NCBI GenBank assembly: GCA_021372695.1
Contig: JAJFTY010000132.1
Coordinates: 1 to 62,741, forward strand
DNA: 62,741 nt
Direction of reading: 5' to 3'
Origin: Deltaproteobacteria bacterium
GTDB taxonomy: Bacteria; Desulfobacterota; Syntrophia; Syntrophales; UBA5619
A program made the translations under genes and the position numbers. Below the pieces are notes generated by a model. That model made no database searches. It was not told the DNA's origin and saw only the letters and a list, made by a program, of their open reading frames with translations. Shown piece by piece: positions 42,312 through 50,510 of this stretch; positions within the stretch are counted from its first letter, which is position 1, and every line of letters starts with the position of its first letter.

Positions 42312-43371
42312 CCGCTTCCTTCCTCGCTTCGGCCGCACCGCCGGATGCGTCAGACACCGGCTTCCCCGTGCCGAGAACGGGGAAGCTGAGAACGAGAGCG
42401 GCTCCGACCTCTTCCCGATACTCGAACCTCATGCAGCCACGGTACAGGTCCACGATGTTGTGGATAATTGCCAGGCCGAGCCCCCAGTGGTCATCCTTGG
42501 CGCGCGACAGGCGATTGAAGATCCCGAATTGCCCATTGCGGGGATCGGCTTCACTCCGCTCAACGAAATGGATTTCGATGGCTTGGCTTTCCTCTGCCCA
42601 CTGGGTGACAATGTCGAGGCATCCCACGCCCGGCAGGGCATTCAGAATGATATGGAGGAACACCTGCTTCATCATTTCGGCACTGCATGCGATGATCGGC
42701 TCGCCCTCCGCATACCGGGCCGACAGGAAGACCGAACCGCCGTCGATGATCGTTTCCGAGAAGAGCAGAATCTCTCTCAGGAGATCGTGAATCTTGACAG
42801 GGATGGCGGGAAGCTGATCCTTCTTGTTGCGATGGATGAGACCGGAAATGGCGCTCTCGACGTTTTTGACAGCGGCCATGATCTGATTGGCCCGGTGGAC
42901 GTCTTTCCCCCGAAGGGACTCCTTTCTGAGCAGGGAGGCGAGAAGTTCGATGCTGCCGAGAGGATTCCTGATTTCATGGGCGATGTCGGCGGAGAGCTCG
43001 CTGACGAGCGCATACCTTTCTTTGCTTTTCTCGATCGCCCGGCTCTTCTCCCTCTGGGTGACGTCTTTGAGCGTCATCACCCTGACGGGAGGCCCCTCCT
43101 CCTCCACCGCGGCGGCTGTGATCTCCAGCGTCCGGCCTTCGAATTGGATCGTCGTCTCTTCCGCTTCTTTGACGGAGTCCGGCCGCAGCAGCTCCGAAAG
43201 CGAAAGGAGACCGGGAAGGGTATGGAGATTTCGTCCTCCCGGGCAGACCTCCCGGACATGAAGCATCGCCCGGGCGGATCGGTTCATGAACTGGATGCAG
43301 CCGCTGAGGTCGAACACCACAACTCCCAGGGGAAGACTCTCGAAAATGTGGGCAAAACTGGGGTTGGTCAT
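42298..43371 (-). CDS. flrB: flagellar sensor histidine kinase FlrB/FleS
   Basis: A 357-residue cytosolic kinase with no membrane segment. N-terminal PAS domain (FESLPLGVVVFDLSGCIQFMN), HisKA with SADIAHEIRNPLGSIELL (phospho-His in AHEIRNP), and an HATPase domain (FLHIILNALPGVG N-box, DDHWGLGLAIIHNIV G-box). It presumably phosphorylates FlrC in response to basal-body completion, as in Vibrio and Pseudomonas. ATG at 43371 overlaps the preceding TPR gene by 4 bases; the longer frame is not conserved-looking. Confidence 0.92.
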   Translation of the reverse strand: MTNPSFAHIFESLPLGVVVFDLSGCIQFMNRSARAMLHVREVCPGGRNLHTLPGLLSLSELLRPDSVKEAEETTIQFEGRTLEITAAAVEEEGPPVRVMTLKDVTQREKSRAIEKSKERYALVSELSADIAHEIRNPLGSIELLASLLRKESLRGKDVHRANQIMAAVKNVESAISGLIHRNKKDQLPAIPVKIHDLLREILLFSETIIDGGSVFLSARYAEGEPIIACSAEMMKQVFLHIILNALPGVGCLDIVTQWAEESQAIEIHFVERSEADPRNGQFGIFNRLSRAKDDHWGLGLAIIHNIVDLYRGCMRFEYREEVGAALVLSFPVLGTGKPVSDASGGAAEARKEADEEE

Positions 43372-44519
43372 GATCCGATTTGCCTCTGATATTTTCGCAC
43401 CCACCGGTTCTCCTCGAGAAGATACTCCGTGATCTTGGCCCAGAAGGGATCGCCGTTTCCGCTCTTCAGATCGTTCAGGGTCTTCTCGGCCAGCGTCGGC
43501 TGATTGGCGTTGAGCTGGTCCCGGCCGGTTTGGAATTGACGCCACTTCCCCGCGGCCGGTGTGGAATCAGATGGGGGTAACGTTAAGTGATTCTGCATCT
43601 CTGCAACCATCTTCTCTATTCTTTCGCCATAGGAGCGCGGCTTCCCAGCGGCGCTCCTTCTGAGGGCGGTGATCACGGCTGACGACTCTTCAACCAGTCC
43701 CAGACGGGCGAGGCTGAAGGAGGATTTCACGAGCGCATCGGTGTCCTCCGTGCGGATCATCCCCTCTTTCCATCCCTGTTTGAAAATATCGGCGACCGCC
43801 AGATGATCTTCCGCCAGACTGTACTGATCGATCAGAGCGAGCGAACATTCCCGCATGAGCCCCCGGGCCTGTTCGCGGTATCCGGTCTGTGGAAATTTCT
43901 GAAGCAAAATTGACAATGTGTAATGTGCTTCTCTATGGCGCTTCGATTTCGCCAAAGCACGGGCCCGCTGCAGATGGATATGTTCGACGATCGGCAAGGG
44001 GGTGTTTTTCGCAAGAATGGCATCGTAGGCCATGACAGGGTCCTTGACATATTCCGACCACTTGTGACCGCTGCGGAAATCGGGGGGTGGCCGATCAACG
44101 CCGATGTCGGCCATCGCGACGACGGCGAGCAGGGCTTCCGGAGTGTTCGGATACTGCTCTGCCACCCGGTTGTAGATATTCAGTGCGGATCGAAGCCTGT
44201 TCATCTCGTCCAGGCTCTTGCCGATGATCAGCAGGGCCGCTGTTCGCTGGGGACTTTTCGGCGCAAGCGTCGCGTACCTGGAAAGGGCACTGATCGCCTC
44301 CGGGTACTTTCGTTCGTGATAGTACTGCATGCCGGTCTTCAAATCCTCTGCCTGTGCGTCGCCGGGTGCCGCCTGAGGATTTTCCGGCAGTTCGGCCGGC
44401 TTCGGCGTGGCTGTCGCGATATCACGGGTACTCGCCGGTTCGACGCCGGAAGAGGGCCGTTTCGCGTATGCCGAGGCGGATATGGACAGAATCAGCAGCA
44501 GCAAGACAATTTTTTTCAA
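43368..44519 (-). CDS. exported TPR-repeat protein, first gene of flrBC operon
   Basis: A 383-residue protein with a signal peptide (LKKIVLLLLILSISASAYA), then a Pro-rich segment and TPR-like helix pairs: LKTGMQYYHERKYPEAISALSRYATLAPK, AALLIIGKSLDEMNRLRSALNIYNRVAEQYPN and ALAKSKRHREAHYTLSILLQKFPQTG regions. TTG at 44519 is chosen because GAGGA stands just before it and the signal peptide begins there. It is predicted periplasmic or outer-membrane associated. Being translationally coupled to a soluble flagellar kinase is notable; it may report on envelope structures, but no function is established here. Confidence 0.8.
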   Translation of the reverse strand: MKKIVLLLLILSISASAYAKRPSSGVEPASTRDIATATPKPAELPENPQAAPGDAQAEDLKTGMQYYHERKYPEAISALSRYATLAPKSPQRTAALLIIGKSLDEMNRLRSALNIYNRVAEQYPNTPEALLAVVAMADIGVDRPPPDFRSGHKWSEYVKDPVMAYDAILAKNTPLPIVEHIHLQRARALAKSKRHREAHYTLSILLQKFPQTGYREQARGLMRECSLALIDQYSLAEDHLAVADIFKQGWKEGMIRTEDTDALVKSSFSLARLGLVEESSAVITALRRSAAGKPRSYGERIEKMVAEMQNHLTLPPSDSTPAAGKWRQFQTGRDQLNANQPTLAEKTLNDLKSGNGDPFWAKITEYLLEENRWVRKYQRQIGS

Positions 44520-44593
44520 GGCGTCCTCATGATCTCCGGATGGCGGATCCTGATATCCCGATTGTGTAAGCATCCGTTGTGTCAGAAACCATT

Positions 44594-44609
44594 AGCAAGG
44601 TGTGTGCCG
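44594..44609 (-). promoter_or_regulatory. sigma-54 promoter for TPR-flrB-flrC operon
   Basis: Minus strand CGGCACA-CACC-TTGCT; GG-N10-GC exact and only the first T differs from consensus. Predicted start about 44583, 64 bases before the TTG start. This implies that flrBC expression itself depends on sigma-54, either by a higher regulator or by autoactivation. Confidence 0.78.
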
Positions 44610-44732
44610 TTCATCGGCGATCGGCGCAAAAGGCCCGTTCAGCCGAAACGAGTTGCCCAGATTCTGAGGCGAGCGGATCGGAACGCCGGATCTGTTCCTT
44701 GCCACGGACCTTTTTGGCCGCAAGGCTTTTCA

Positions 44733-44748
44733 TGGCATCTGACTTGCA
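44733..44748 (+). promoter_or_regulatory. sigma-54 promoter for pilZ-motA-motB
   Basis: TGGCATC-TGAC-TTGCA, full consensus with GG-N10-GC. Predicted start about 44759, leaving a leader of about 154 bases before pilZ. Divergent from the flrBC promoter, so the 44520-44912 gap holds two sigma-54 promoters back to back and nothing else recognised. Confidence 0.83.
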
Positions 44749-44912
44749 TGGATTGCGGTTAATTTGAAGGTCGCCCACCCGATCAATGGAGATGGCACCA
44801 GACCAGTCCGGGACCGAGGCTTGATTCTGTCCGGCGGAAGCGGCGAGGCGCTCCCATCAATGAACCATCGGTTCATGGGATCGCGATGGGAGCCATTCGG
44901 AGGGAAGACGTT

Positions 44913-45461
44913 ATGGAAACGGATCAGATGGCCGGAGGAGAAAGCCTGAGGCGCGAATTCTCCCGGGTCGATGCCTATCTCCCGTTCGACTATCGAATCG
45001 TCGCGGATGAGGAGAAGGAACATATCCAGGCCCGGATTCTGGGTTATACCTCCGCACCGGAGCTGAGACCGATACCGGAGCTGACGGATCACGATTATAT
45101 CATCGCGGAGTGGCTTAAGGTATTGAATGTGAAGCTCGACACGGTGATCCGTCTGATCACCTTGCAGCACGAGGGATATTTCGGCCTCAAGAGCAAGGCG
45201 GTCAGTATCAGCGGGGGAGGGATGAGTTTCTTGCTGCCGGAGGCAATTGCCCTCGGGACGACTCTGGAAATCAAACTCATGCTGACGCGGAACCAGCCGG
45301 TCGCGATGTGCCTCTACGGCGATGTCACCAAATCGATACCGAGGGACAAAAGCTTTTTTACCGCCATTCGCTTTGCCCATATCGATGTCTCCGTGAGGGA
45401 TGAGATCATCCGCTTCGTCTTCGAGAGAGAACGGGAAATCATCCGAGAGAAGAGGAGATAG
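44913..45461 (+). CDS. PilZ-domain protein (possible c-di-GMP flagellar effector)
   Basis: A 182-residue protein. REFSR near the N-terminus fits the RxxxR motif of PilZ domains; later KAVSISGGGMSFLLP fits the (D/N)xSxxG beta turn, although the first position is Ser rather than Asp/Asn. The ending RFAHIDVSVRDEIIRFVFERERE is typical. PilZ domains bind cyclic di-GMP; next to motAB it suggests a YcgR-like brake on stators. ATG at 44913 has GGAGGGAAG about 6 bases upstream. Five bases before motA. Confidence 0.72.
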   Translation: METDQMAGGESLRREFSRVDAYLPFDYRIVADEEKEHIQARILGYTSAPELRPIPELTDHDYIIAEWLKVLNVKLDTVIRLITLQHEGYFGLKSKAVSISGGGMSFLLPEAIALGTTLEIKLMLTRNQPVAMCLYGDVTKSIPRDKSFFTAIRFAHIDVSVRDEIIRFVFEREREIIREKRR

Positions 45462-45466
45462 GAGCC

Positions 45467-46321
45467 ATGCTCATCATCGTCGGAATTCTGGCTGTCTTTG
45501 GAGCGGTCGTCGGCGGATATCTCCTGGAGCATGGAAACCTTTCCGTCCTTTTCCAGCCGGTGGAGCTGTTGATCATCGGCGGCGCCGCCTGCGGCGGGTT
45601 CATCATCAGCAATCCCCCGAAGATCATCAAGGCCACTCTGGGCGGCATCAAGGATATCTTTGCCGGCCAATCCTACTCCAAACAGGATTACGTCGACGCC
45701 CTGCTGCTGCTCAACGGCGTATTTTACAAGATCAGGCAGCAGGGGCTTGTCTCCATCGAGTCCGATGTCGACGCGCCACATGAGAGCGTCTTGTTCAATA
45801 AGTACCCGAAGATCTTGAAAAATGAGCGTGCGGTTCTCTTGATCGCGGATACGCTCCGCATCGTGATGACCACGACAATCGCAACCTATGAACTGGAGGC
45901 GCTGATCGACACGGAACTGGAAACCTATCAGGAAGAGATCATGGCCCCGTCCAAAGCGATCAATTTCGTGGCGGATTCCCTGCCGGGTCTGGGCATCGTC
46001 GCCGCCGTTCTGGGAATCGTGATCACGATGGGCAAAATGAAAGAGTCGCCCGACGTTCTCGGACAGAGCGTCGGGGCGGCCATGGTCGGAACGTTTCTCG
46101 GGGTGCTTCTCTGCTACGGATTTGTCGGGCCGATGGGCAGGAATCTCGAACATAGCGCCGGAGAGAGGATGCAATACCTGAATGTTCTGAAGGTTGCCTT
46201 GATTTCCTTTCTCGGAGGATCGGCCCCGAAAGTGGCCGTCGAATTCGGCCGCCGCGTGATCCCTGAAAATGCCCAGCCGTCGTTTGCCGAGATGGAGGAG
46301 GCGCTTCGCCAGAAGAAATAG
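45467..46321 (+). CDS. motA: proton-type stator protein MotA
   Basis: A 284-residue MotA of the E. coli/Salmonella type: IIVGILAVFGAVVGGYLLEHG, the LFQPVELLIIGGAACGGFII block, SLPGLGIVAAVLGIVITMGKM and a cytoplasmic loop before four-helix packing. It is clearly different from the PomA-like stator at 30101-30871. GGAGCC precedes the start. A complete MotB follows one base after the stop. Confidence 0.95.
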   Translation: MLIIVGILAVFGAVVGGYLLEHGNLSVLFQPVELLIIGGAACGGFIISNPPKIIKATLGGIKDIFAGQSYSKQDYVDALLLLNGVFYKIRQQGLVSIESDVDAPHESVLFNKYPKILKNERAVLLIADTLRIVMTTTIATYELEALIDTELETYQEEIMAPSKAINFVADSLPGLGIVAAVLGIVITMGKMKESPDVLGQSVGAAMVGTFLGVLLCYGFVGPMGRNLEHSAGERMQYLNVLKVALISFLGGSAPKVAVEFGRRVIPENAQPSFAEMEEALRQKK

Positions 46322-46322
46322 C

Positions 46323-47087
46323 ATGGAAGATTCTTCGAAAATCATGATCCGCAAGAAGAGGAAGAAATCGCACGAGGCCAGCCACGGCGGTTCGTGGAAG
46401 GTGGCCTATGCCGATTTCGTGACGGCGATGATGGCTTTTTTCCTCCTCCTCTGGCTGCTGGCCATGGTCGCTCCTGAAAAAAGGATTGCCGTGTCCGAAT
46501 ATTTCACGAATTTCAGCCTCATGAAGGACCAGCCCCAGCAGTCGGGCACCTCCATCCTGGACAAGTCCGCCGGTGTGCTCGAGACGGGAAGAGTCATGCA
46601 GAAGGAGTCATTCAGGGTGAAGGAGGGGAAAAAGACGCCTCCCCATGAACTCGCGAGGATGATGCGGATGGCGATCGACGACAAGCTACAGGCGCTGAAG
46701 AATCAGGTTCTGGTCGACACCACCCCGGAAGGCCTCAGGATCCAGATCGTCGATGCCGAGGGAAGCGACATCTTTCGCCTGGGCAGCGACGAGCCGACGG
46801 AGAAGGCGGTGCAGATCATCAGACTCGTCTCCGAGAATATCCGGGAGAAGCCAAACCGCATCGTCATCGAGGGTCATACCGATTCCGCCCCTTTCAAGAC
46901 GGCACAGAAGACCAACTGGGAGCTCTCCACCTCGCGGGCCTCTGCGGCGAGAAGGGAGCTGGAAAACAACGGCGTCGATCCGGGCAGGATCGCCCGGGTC
47001 GTTGGCTACGCCGATCAGGAATTGCTGGTCAAAGAGAATCCGACAGATCCCAGGAACAGGCGGATCAGCATCATTCTTCTGCAGTAG
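46323..47087 (+). CDS. motB: proton-type stator protein MotB
   Basis: A 254-residue MotB. SWKVAYADFVTAMMAFFLLLWLL carries the ion-binding Asp31, six residues after Trp25, in the usual YADF context. A plug region (EYFTNFSLM) and the OmpA peptidoglycan domain (VIEGHTDSAPF, RAKNWEL-like ASAARRELENNGVDPGRIARVVGYAD, PRNRRISIILLQ) follow. ATG at 46323 is one base after the motA stop; the longer frame runs inside motA and is rejected. Confidence 0.94.
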   Translation: MEDSSKIMIRKKRKKSHEASHGGSWKVAYADFVTAMMAFFLLLWLLAMVAPEKRIAVSEYFTNFSLMKDQPQQSGTSILDKSAGVLETGRVMQKESFRVKEGKKTPPHELARMMRMAIDDKLQALKNQVLVDTTPEGLRIQIVDAEGSDIFRLGSDEPTEKAVQIIRLVSENIREKPNRIVIEGHTDSAPFKTAQKTNWELSTSRASAARRELENNGVDPGRIARVVGYADQELLVKENPTDPRNRRISIILLQ

Positions 47088-47118
47088 CGGTGATGGCGGC
47101 GCAGGATGACGTTACCGG

Positions 47119-47955
47119 CTAATCGAGCCGGGTCGGTGCAGGCAAGGTGACGAGATATTTCTTCATGCCTGCTGCGGCAAACTGCTCTTCAACGATCGCT
47201 GCGAGAGAAGGGGCAGATCCGCCATCCCGGGACGTTTGCGAGTACCTGAACAACAGCCTGCCATCCCAGCTCCGAAAAGACCAATCCACGGCGGCGACGG
47301 CCAATTTTACCACGGAAGGCAGACCGATCCCCATACGTTCGAGGATAAAGCCATCAGTCATGATCATTTCGTGGAGATACCCGGGAAGTTGAAATCTGTG
47401 GATGATCCGTTCCGTGAGATATCTCTGATTCGTCCTGATGAAATCATCGGTTAAGAACATGCCCCCTGGGGAGAAATGATTTCGGTACACCATCATCATC
47501 AAGGCGCCGACATTCGAAAGGAGGCAGGCGAGTTCCACCTTCCGTGCGGCGTCATCCTGAAAGCCCAGACCGCGCGCCATCACTCTTCCCACGACCGAAG
47601 CTGCGAAATCCTTCGCAAAGATCATCTCGGCGTCATCGTCTCCCCGTGCCAGATGACGCAGGGCGAACTGCAGAATCAACCCCTTTGTGTAGTGCATGCC
47701 CAGGCGGTTGACGACGTCAAAAAATTGTTTGACCGGGCCCATTTTGGCGCTGCCATGGTAGGCGGAATTGGCGATGCTGAAGAGGTAGGTGAACACGTCG
47801 GCGCCCAGCCGGGACTTCAGAGCTTCAATCTCATCCTGACCGATTTCAACGTCGTCCAAAATGGATAGAATGGCAGGATCGAAACCGAGAACGGATTCTT
47901 TGAGCAATGCTTGTTCGATCGCCTCAATCTGGGACACAATCTCGTCAGTCATCAT
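47119..47955 (-). CDS. HDOD-domain signalling protein
   Basis: A 278-residue protein with an HDOD-type helical domain: AILSILDDVEIGQDEIEALKSRLGADVFTYLFSIANSAY, VNRLGMHYTKGLILQFALRHL and a CLLSNVGALMMMVYRNHF block in place of an HD metal site. HDOD proteins are regulatory scaffolds in signalling and often lie near motility or chemotaxis genes; the exact role is unknown. It converges on motB with a 31-base gap. Confidence 0.75.
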   Translation of the reverse strand: MMTDEIVSQIEAIEQALLKESVLGFDPAILSILDDVEIGQDEIEALKSRLGADVFTYLFSIANSAYHGSAKMGPVKQFFDVVNRLGMHYTKGLILQFALRHLARGDDDAEMIFAKDFAASVVGRVMARGLGFQDDAARKVELACLLSNVGALMMMVYRNHFSPGGMFLTDDFIRTNQRYLTERIIHRFQLPGYLHEMIMTDGFILERMGIGLPSVVKLAVAAVDWSFRSWDGRLLFRYSQTSRDGGSAPSLAAIVEEQFAAAGMKKYLVTLPAPTRLD

Positions 47956-48079
47956 ACGTGATCACTCGATGCCTCGCGAACCTTGGCGGTGGAGTCCCTT
48001 TCGGAGCAACTTGTCGGCTCAATGGCCATATTTTTGACGATTCGGGCCGGGAGGTTGACAGCCCCGGCAGATGGGTTCG

Positions 48080-48757
48080 TCATTGAATCTCCGAGAAGAG
48101 ACGTTCGGTTGCATCCATGAGGTTGCCTGCCGTGGTGATCGGCCGGCCGACCACGATGAATTCAGGCTCGGCCCGCAGCGCCTCCTTGACGGACGAGATG
48201 CGGATCTGATCGTGTCGCTCAGGATACCAGGCAGGTCTGATTCCGGTGCAGATCTTCTTCAGGGGGTTGCCCTGGACGATGTTCATGTCCTTCACGGAAC
48301 CCACGATATACTCATAGCTGTTCATCAGTGCGATGTCCGAAAAAGCCCGAATGATCTCCTCATGGGGTCTGTCATAGATCCATTTTATTTCGAGGTCCGT
48401 AAAAGAGGTCAGAGCCGTCACTCCGGCGATGTATTTGAGGAGGGCAGGATTCCTGGGCCGGTAATTCGAGGAACAGTGAATCGTGACGATATTGGCCCCC
48501 GCCCCGACCAGTTTTCCGATGCTGTTCTCCATGGTCGAGGGGATATCGTGCAGTTTGACATCGGCCATGACGGCCAGTTTGAACTCATCCTTCAATGCCG
48601 AGATGATCTGAGTAACATTCCCGCTGTAGAGCATATCGCTGACCTTGACGCCCCAGATCATTTTCTTCTCGCACGCTTTGGCCAAGGCAGAGAGGGTTCC
48701 CGATTCCCGCGCCTGGCTGAAGGTCACTCCGTCCAACGCAACGATGACTCTGGTCAT
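48080..48757 (-). CDS. pyrF: orotidine 5'-phosphate decarboxylase
   Basis: A 225-residue OMP decarboxylase, last step of UMP synthesis. The catalytic tetrad is visible as Lys38 (GVKVSDML), Asp66, Lys68 and Asp71 (ADVKLHDIPST). The phosphate loop appears as CTGIRPAW and IVVGRPIT. ATG at 48757 begins directly at MTRVIVALDG; the upstream extension is not family-like. It is unrelated to motility and stands alone. Confidence 0.9.
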   Translation of the reverse strand: MTRVIVALDGVTFSQARESGTLSALAKACEKKMIWGVKVSDMLYSGNVTQIISALKDEFKLAVMADVKLHDIPSTMENSIGKLVGAGANIVTIHCSSNYRPRNPALLKYIAGVTALTSFTDLEIKWIYDRPHEEIIRAFSDIALMNSYEYIVGSVKDMNIVQGNPLKKICTGIRPAWYPERHDQIRISSVKEALRAEPEFIVVGRPITTAGNLMDATERLFSEIQ

Positions 48758-49114
48758 GAAAGCACACTCCGCGTTCTGCGTTCGATTTTCCTCTGGCGAA
48801 ATCCGGTCGAACGGCAGTACCGCCCGGGCTCCGGAACCCGCATGGATATGATCGCAAATATCCTGCCACATTTTCACAATGAGCAATTTTGCCCATTCTT
48901 CAGCCCCTGTTTTCGTCCGGGAAGGAGACGCTCGGGACGGCGTGCCGGTCCGGGAGTGGTGGCTATGTCGTATCCCCCGCGGTTTCTAGGGAAGGGATGC
49001 AGTTCGAAAAGGCCAATCGTCAAAAACAGTTTGACAGAACGGTGCCGAACTTGTAAGTGTCTTTCGTAATGCGCCCGCCTGTCACAACCGAAGATCACCG
49101 AGGAGAGAATCCGT
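48758..49114. other. divergent intergenic region
   Basis: About 357 bases between pyrF and the response regulator. A possible sigma-70 pair (TTGACA at 49031-49036, TAAGTG 17 bases later) and an imperfect sigma-54-like site (CGGTGCC-GAAC-TTGTA, 49040-49055) precede the response regulator; neither is convincing. No gene was recognised. Confidence 0.35.
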
Positions 49115-49594
49115 ATGGAAGATCTCAAACACATGCTGGTCGTAGATGACGAAAAGACGATGCGGGATCTCCTCGCGGAATATCTCAAGGGGAACGGCTA
49201 CGAGGTGACGTGCGCCGCAAACGGCCGGGACGCCTTGCAGATTTACCGACAGGGCCATTTCGATATCGTTCTTTCAGACCTCTTCATGGAACCGATGGAT
49301 GGATTGGAGCTTCTGAGCAAAATCAAAGAGATCAACCCGGGAGCCCTTTTCATCATGATCACCGGCCATCCGTCCATCCAGTCGAGCATCGAGGTGATGA
49401 AAAAAGGGGCAAGAGATTACATCACCAAGCCCTTTCATATCGACGAAATCAAGGTGAAGATCGAAAGAGCCCTTCTTGAACAGAACCTCCAGGAGCGGTT
49501 GAAGAACACCCGCGGGATGGTTCTGGCGCTGATCATTTCCATCCCTGTCTGGCTGGTGATTGGGATCGTCCTCGCAAAAGTGCTGATGAGTTGA
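49115..49594 (+). CDS. response regulator with C-terminal membrane anchor
   Basis: A 159-residue protein. Residues 1-122 are a canonical CheY-type receiver: Asp11-Asp12, phospho-acceptor Asp55 (VLSDLFMEP), Thr83 (MITG) and Lys105 (ITKPF). Instead of an output domain there is a short charged helix (LEQNLQERLKNTR) and then a single hydrophobic helix at about 135-157 (GMVLALIISIPVWLVIGIVLAKVL). The receiver should face the cytoplasm, held at the inner membrane by a tail anchor. GAGGAGAG precedes the start. No kinase is adjacent. It converges on pilA. Confidence 0.88.
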   Translation: MEDLKHMLVVDDEKTMRDLLAEYLKGNGYEVTCAANGRDALQIYRQGHFDIVLSDLFMEPMDGLELLSKIKEINPGALFIMITGHPSIQSSIEVMKKGARDYITKPFHIDEIKVKIERALLEQNLQERLKNTRGMVLALIISIPVWLVIGIVLAKVLMS

Positions 49595-49622
49595 GGGCGT
49601 GCGGCGGGGGTGACGGAAACTT

Positions 49623-49706
49623 TTCGGAAGCGTTCGCGTTCCGAATGGTCCAGATCGTTCATGCCGATTCGATTCCCGTCGCGCAGAAAATAGCCTGTCG
49701 AATCGG
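49623..49706. terminator. two inverted repeats between convergent genes
   Basis: TTCGGAA with TTCCGAA (49623-49645, 9-base loop) and CCGATTCGA with TCGAATCGG (49664-49706, 25-base loop), both perfect. They lie between the convergent response regulator and pilA and could stop both transcripts, but T-runs are absent. Confidence 0.4.
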
Positions 49707-49723
49707 AGAGCAGTGACCGCGCA

Positions 49724-50101
49724 TCAGGGAGTGATCACGCCGCTGGCGAACATGGTGTAGAGGATGGCCGCAGCGCCCGCGTTCGCGTTGGTTGCCGTCA
49801 ACGTGAGGCCGCTCTGCGTTCCGTCTGTGATGTCGAAGTCTACGCCCGGCGTGGCGAGAAAGCCTTTTGCTGCCAGATCTGCCGGGGTGAATGTGCTTGT
49901 CGGATTGTCGGTAAAGAAGGCCTGCGCCGCTGTGTAAGCGTTTTTCAGATCCGATCTGGACACGGCGTTATAACTCCTCGCCTTGTAGACGGTGAACTGC
50001 TGGGTGGCGATCGCCGCCAGAATGCCGATGATCGCGATCACGATCATCAGTTCGACCAACGTGAAGCCCGCCCGGATCCTCCTGTTAGATTTTCGAATCA
50101 T
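49724..50101 (-). CDS. pilA: type IVa pilin PilA
   Basis: A 125-residue prepilin. Leader MIRKSNRRIRAG is cut before Phe, giving mature FTLVELMIVIAIIGILAAIA with Glu5. Mature aromatic residues fall at 1, 24, 27, 32, 44, 50, 51 and 59; positions 1, 24, 27, 32 and 51 match those of the Geobacter PilA. Pro22, conserved in most type IVa pilins, is Gln here. There are no cysteines, hence no C-terminal disulfide loop. At 113 mature residues it is longer than Geobacter PilA-N and shorter than Pseudomonas PilA. A sigma-54 promoter precedes it. No pil assembly genes are in the window. Confidence 0.93.
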   Translation of the reverse strand: MIRKSNRRIRAGFTLVELMIVIAIIGILAAIATQQFTVYKARSYNAVSRSDLKNAYTAAQAFFTDNPTSTFTPADLAAKGFLATPGVDFDITDGTQSGLTLTATNANAGAAAILYTMFASGVITP

Positions 50102-50133
50102 GGCCGGTATCCTTTCACTTCTCTATGGTTGCC

Positions 50134-50148
50134 CGCTCCTTAGGAGCG
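50134..50148 (-). promoter_or_regulatory. small hairpin in pilA leader
   Basis: CGCTCC pairs with GGAGCG around a 3-base loop, about 33 bases before the pilA ATG. It could mask no ribosome site directly. I looked for the cyclic di-GMP (GEMM) riboswitch core here and did not find it. Confidence 0.35.
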
Positions 50149-50177
50149 CTCACCCCACTGTCCCTCGATTCCCATTG

Positions 50178-50193
50178 GGCAATGTCTGTGCCA
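50178..50193 (-). promoter_or_regulatory. pilA: sigma-54 promoter for pilA
   Basis: Minus strand TGGCACA-GACA-TTGCC, nearly perfect with GG-N10-GC. Predicted start about 50167, 66 bases before the ATG. PilA genes are sigma-54/PilR-dependent in Pseudomonas and Geobacter. The stretch 50194-50510 between this site and tRNA-Glu holds no recognised gene. Confidence 0.82.
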
Positions 50194-50510
50194 TCCTGGA
50201 CTAAAAAGATCCGTCAAAAATCTTCGGCTTTATTCTCTATAATTAAAGTAGCTTAGATGGATGAGGCCTTTGCATCCTTCGCCCCTTGCCGTTTCCCGAT
50301 GTCCCTGAAATGCGTCATTCCCACGGTTTCGACCGTGATAATTCAATATCCGTCCGCGTCTCTTTCATCGGATGTGACAGTTGGGCGAAGGAAAGACAGA
50401 ATGCTCTACAATGCGACTTATTATTTCACCTTCACCCGCACGGGAAAGGTCTTCAGTCGGTGGGTACGAAATAACGGGGACTACCTGAATCGGCAACCCC
50501 CTGTTTCTAT

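Noticed and set aside
49040..49055. Sigma-54-like site before the membrane-anchored response regulator
   Set aside because: CGGTGCC-GAAC-TTGTA has GT in place of the near-invariant GC at -12, so it was kept only as a remark.
50102..50177. Possible cyclic di-GMP (GEMM) riboswitch before pilA
   Set aside because: The leader has a GGGCAACC-like stretch and a hairpin, but the rest of the conserved GEMM core was not found and the leader is only about 66 bases long.
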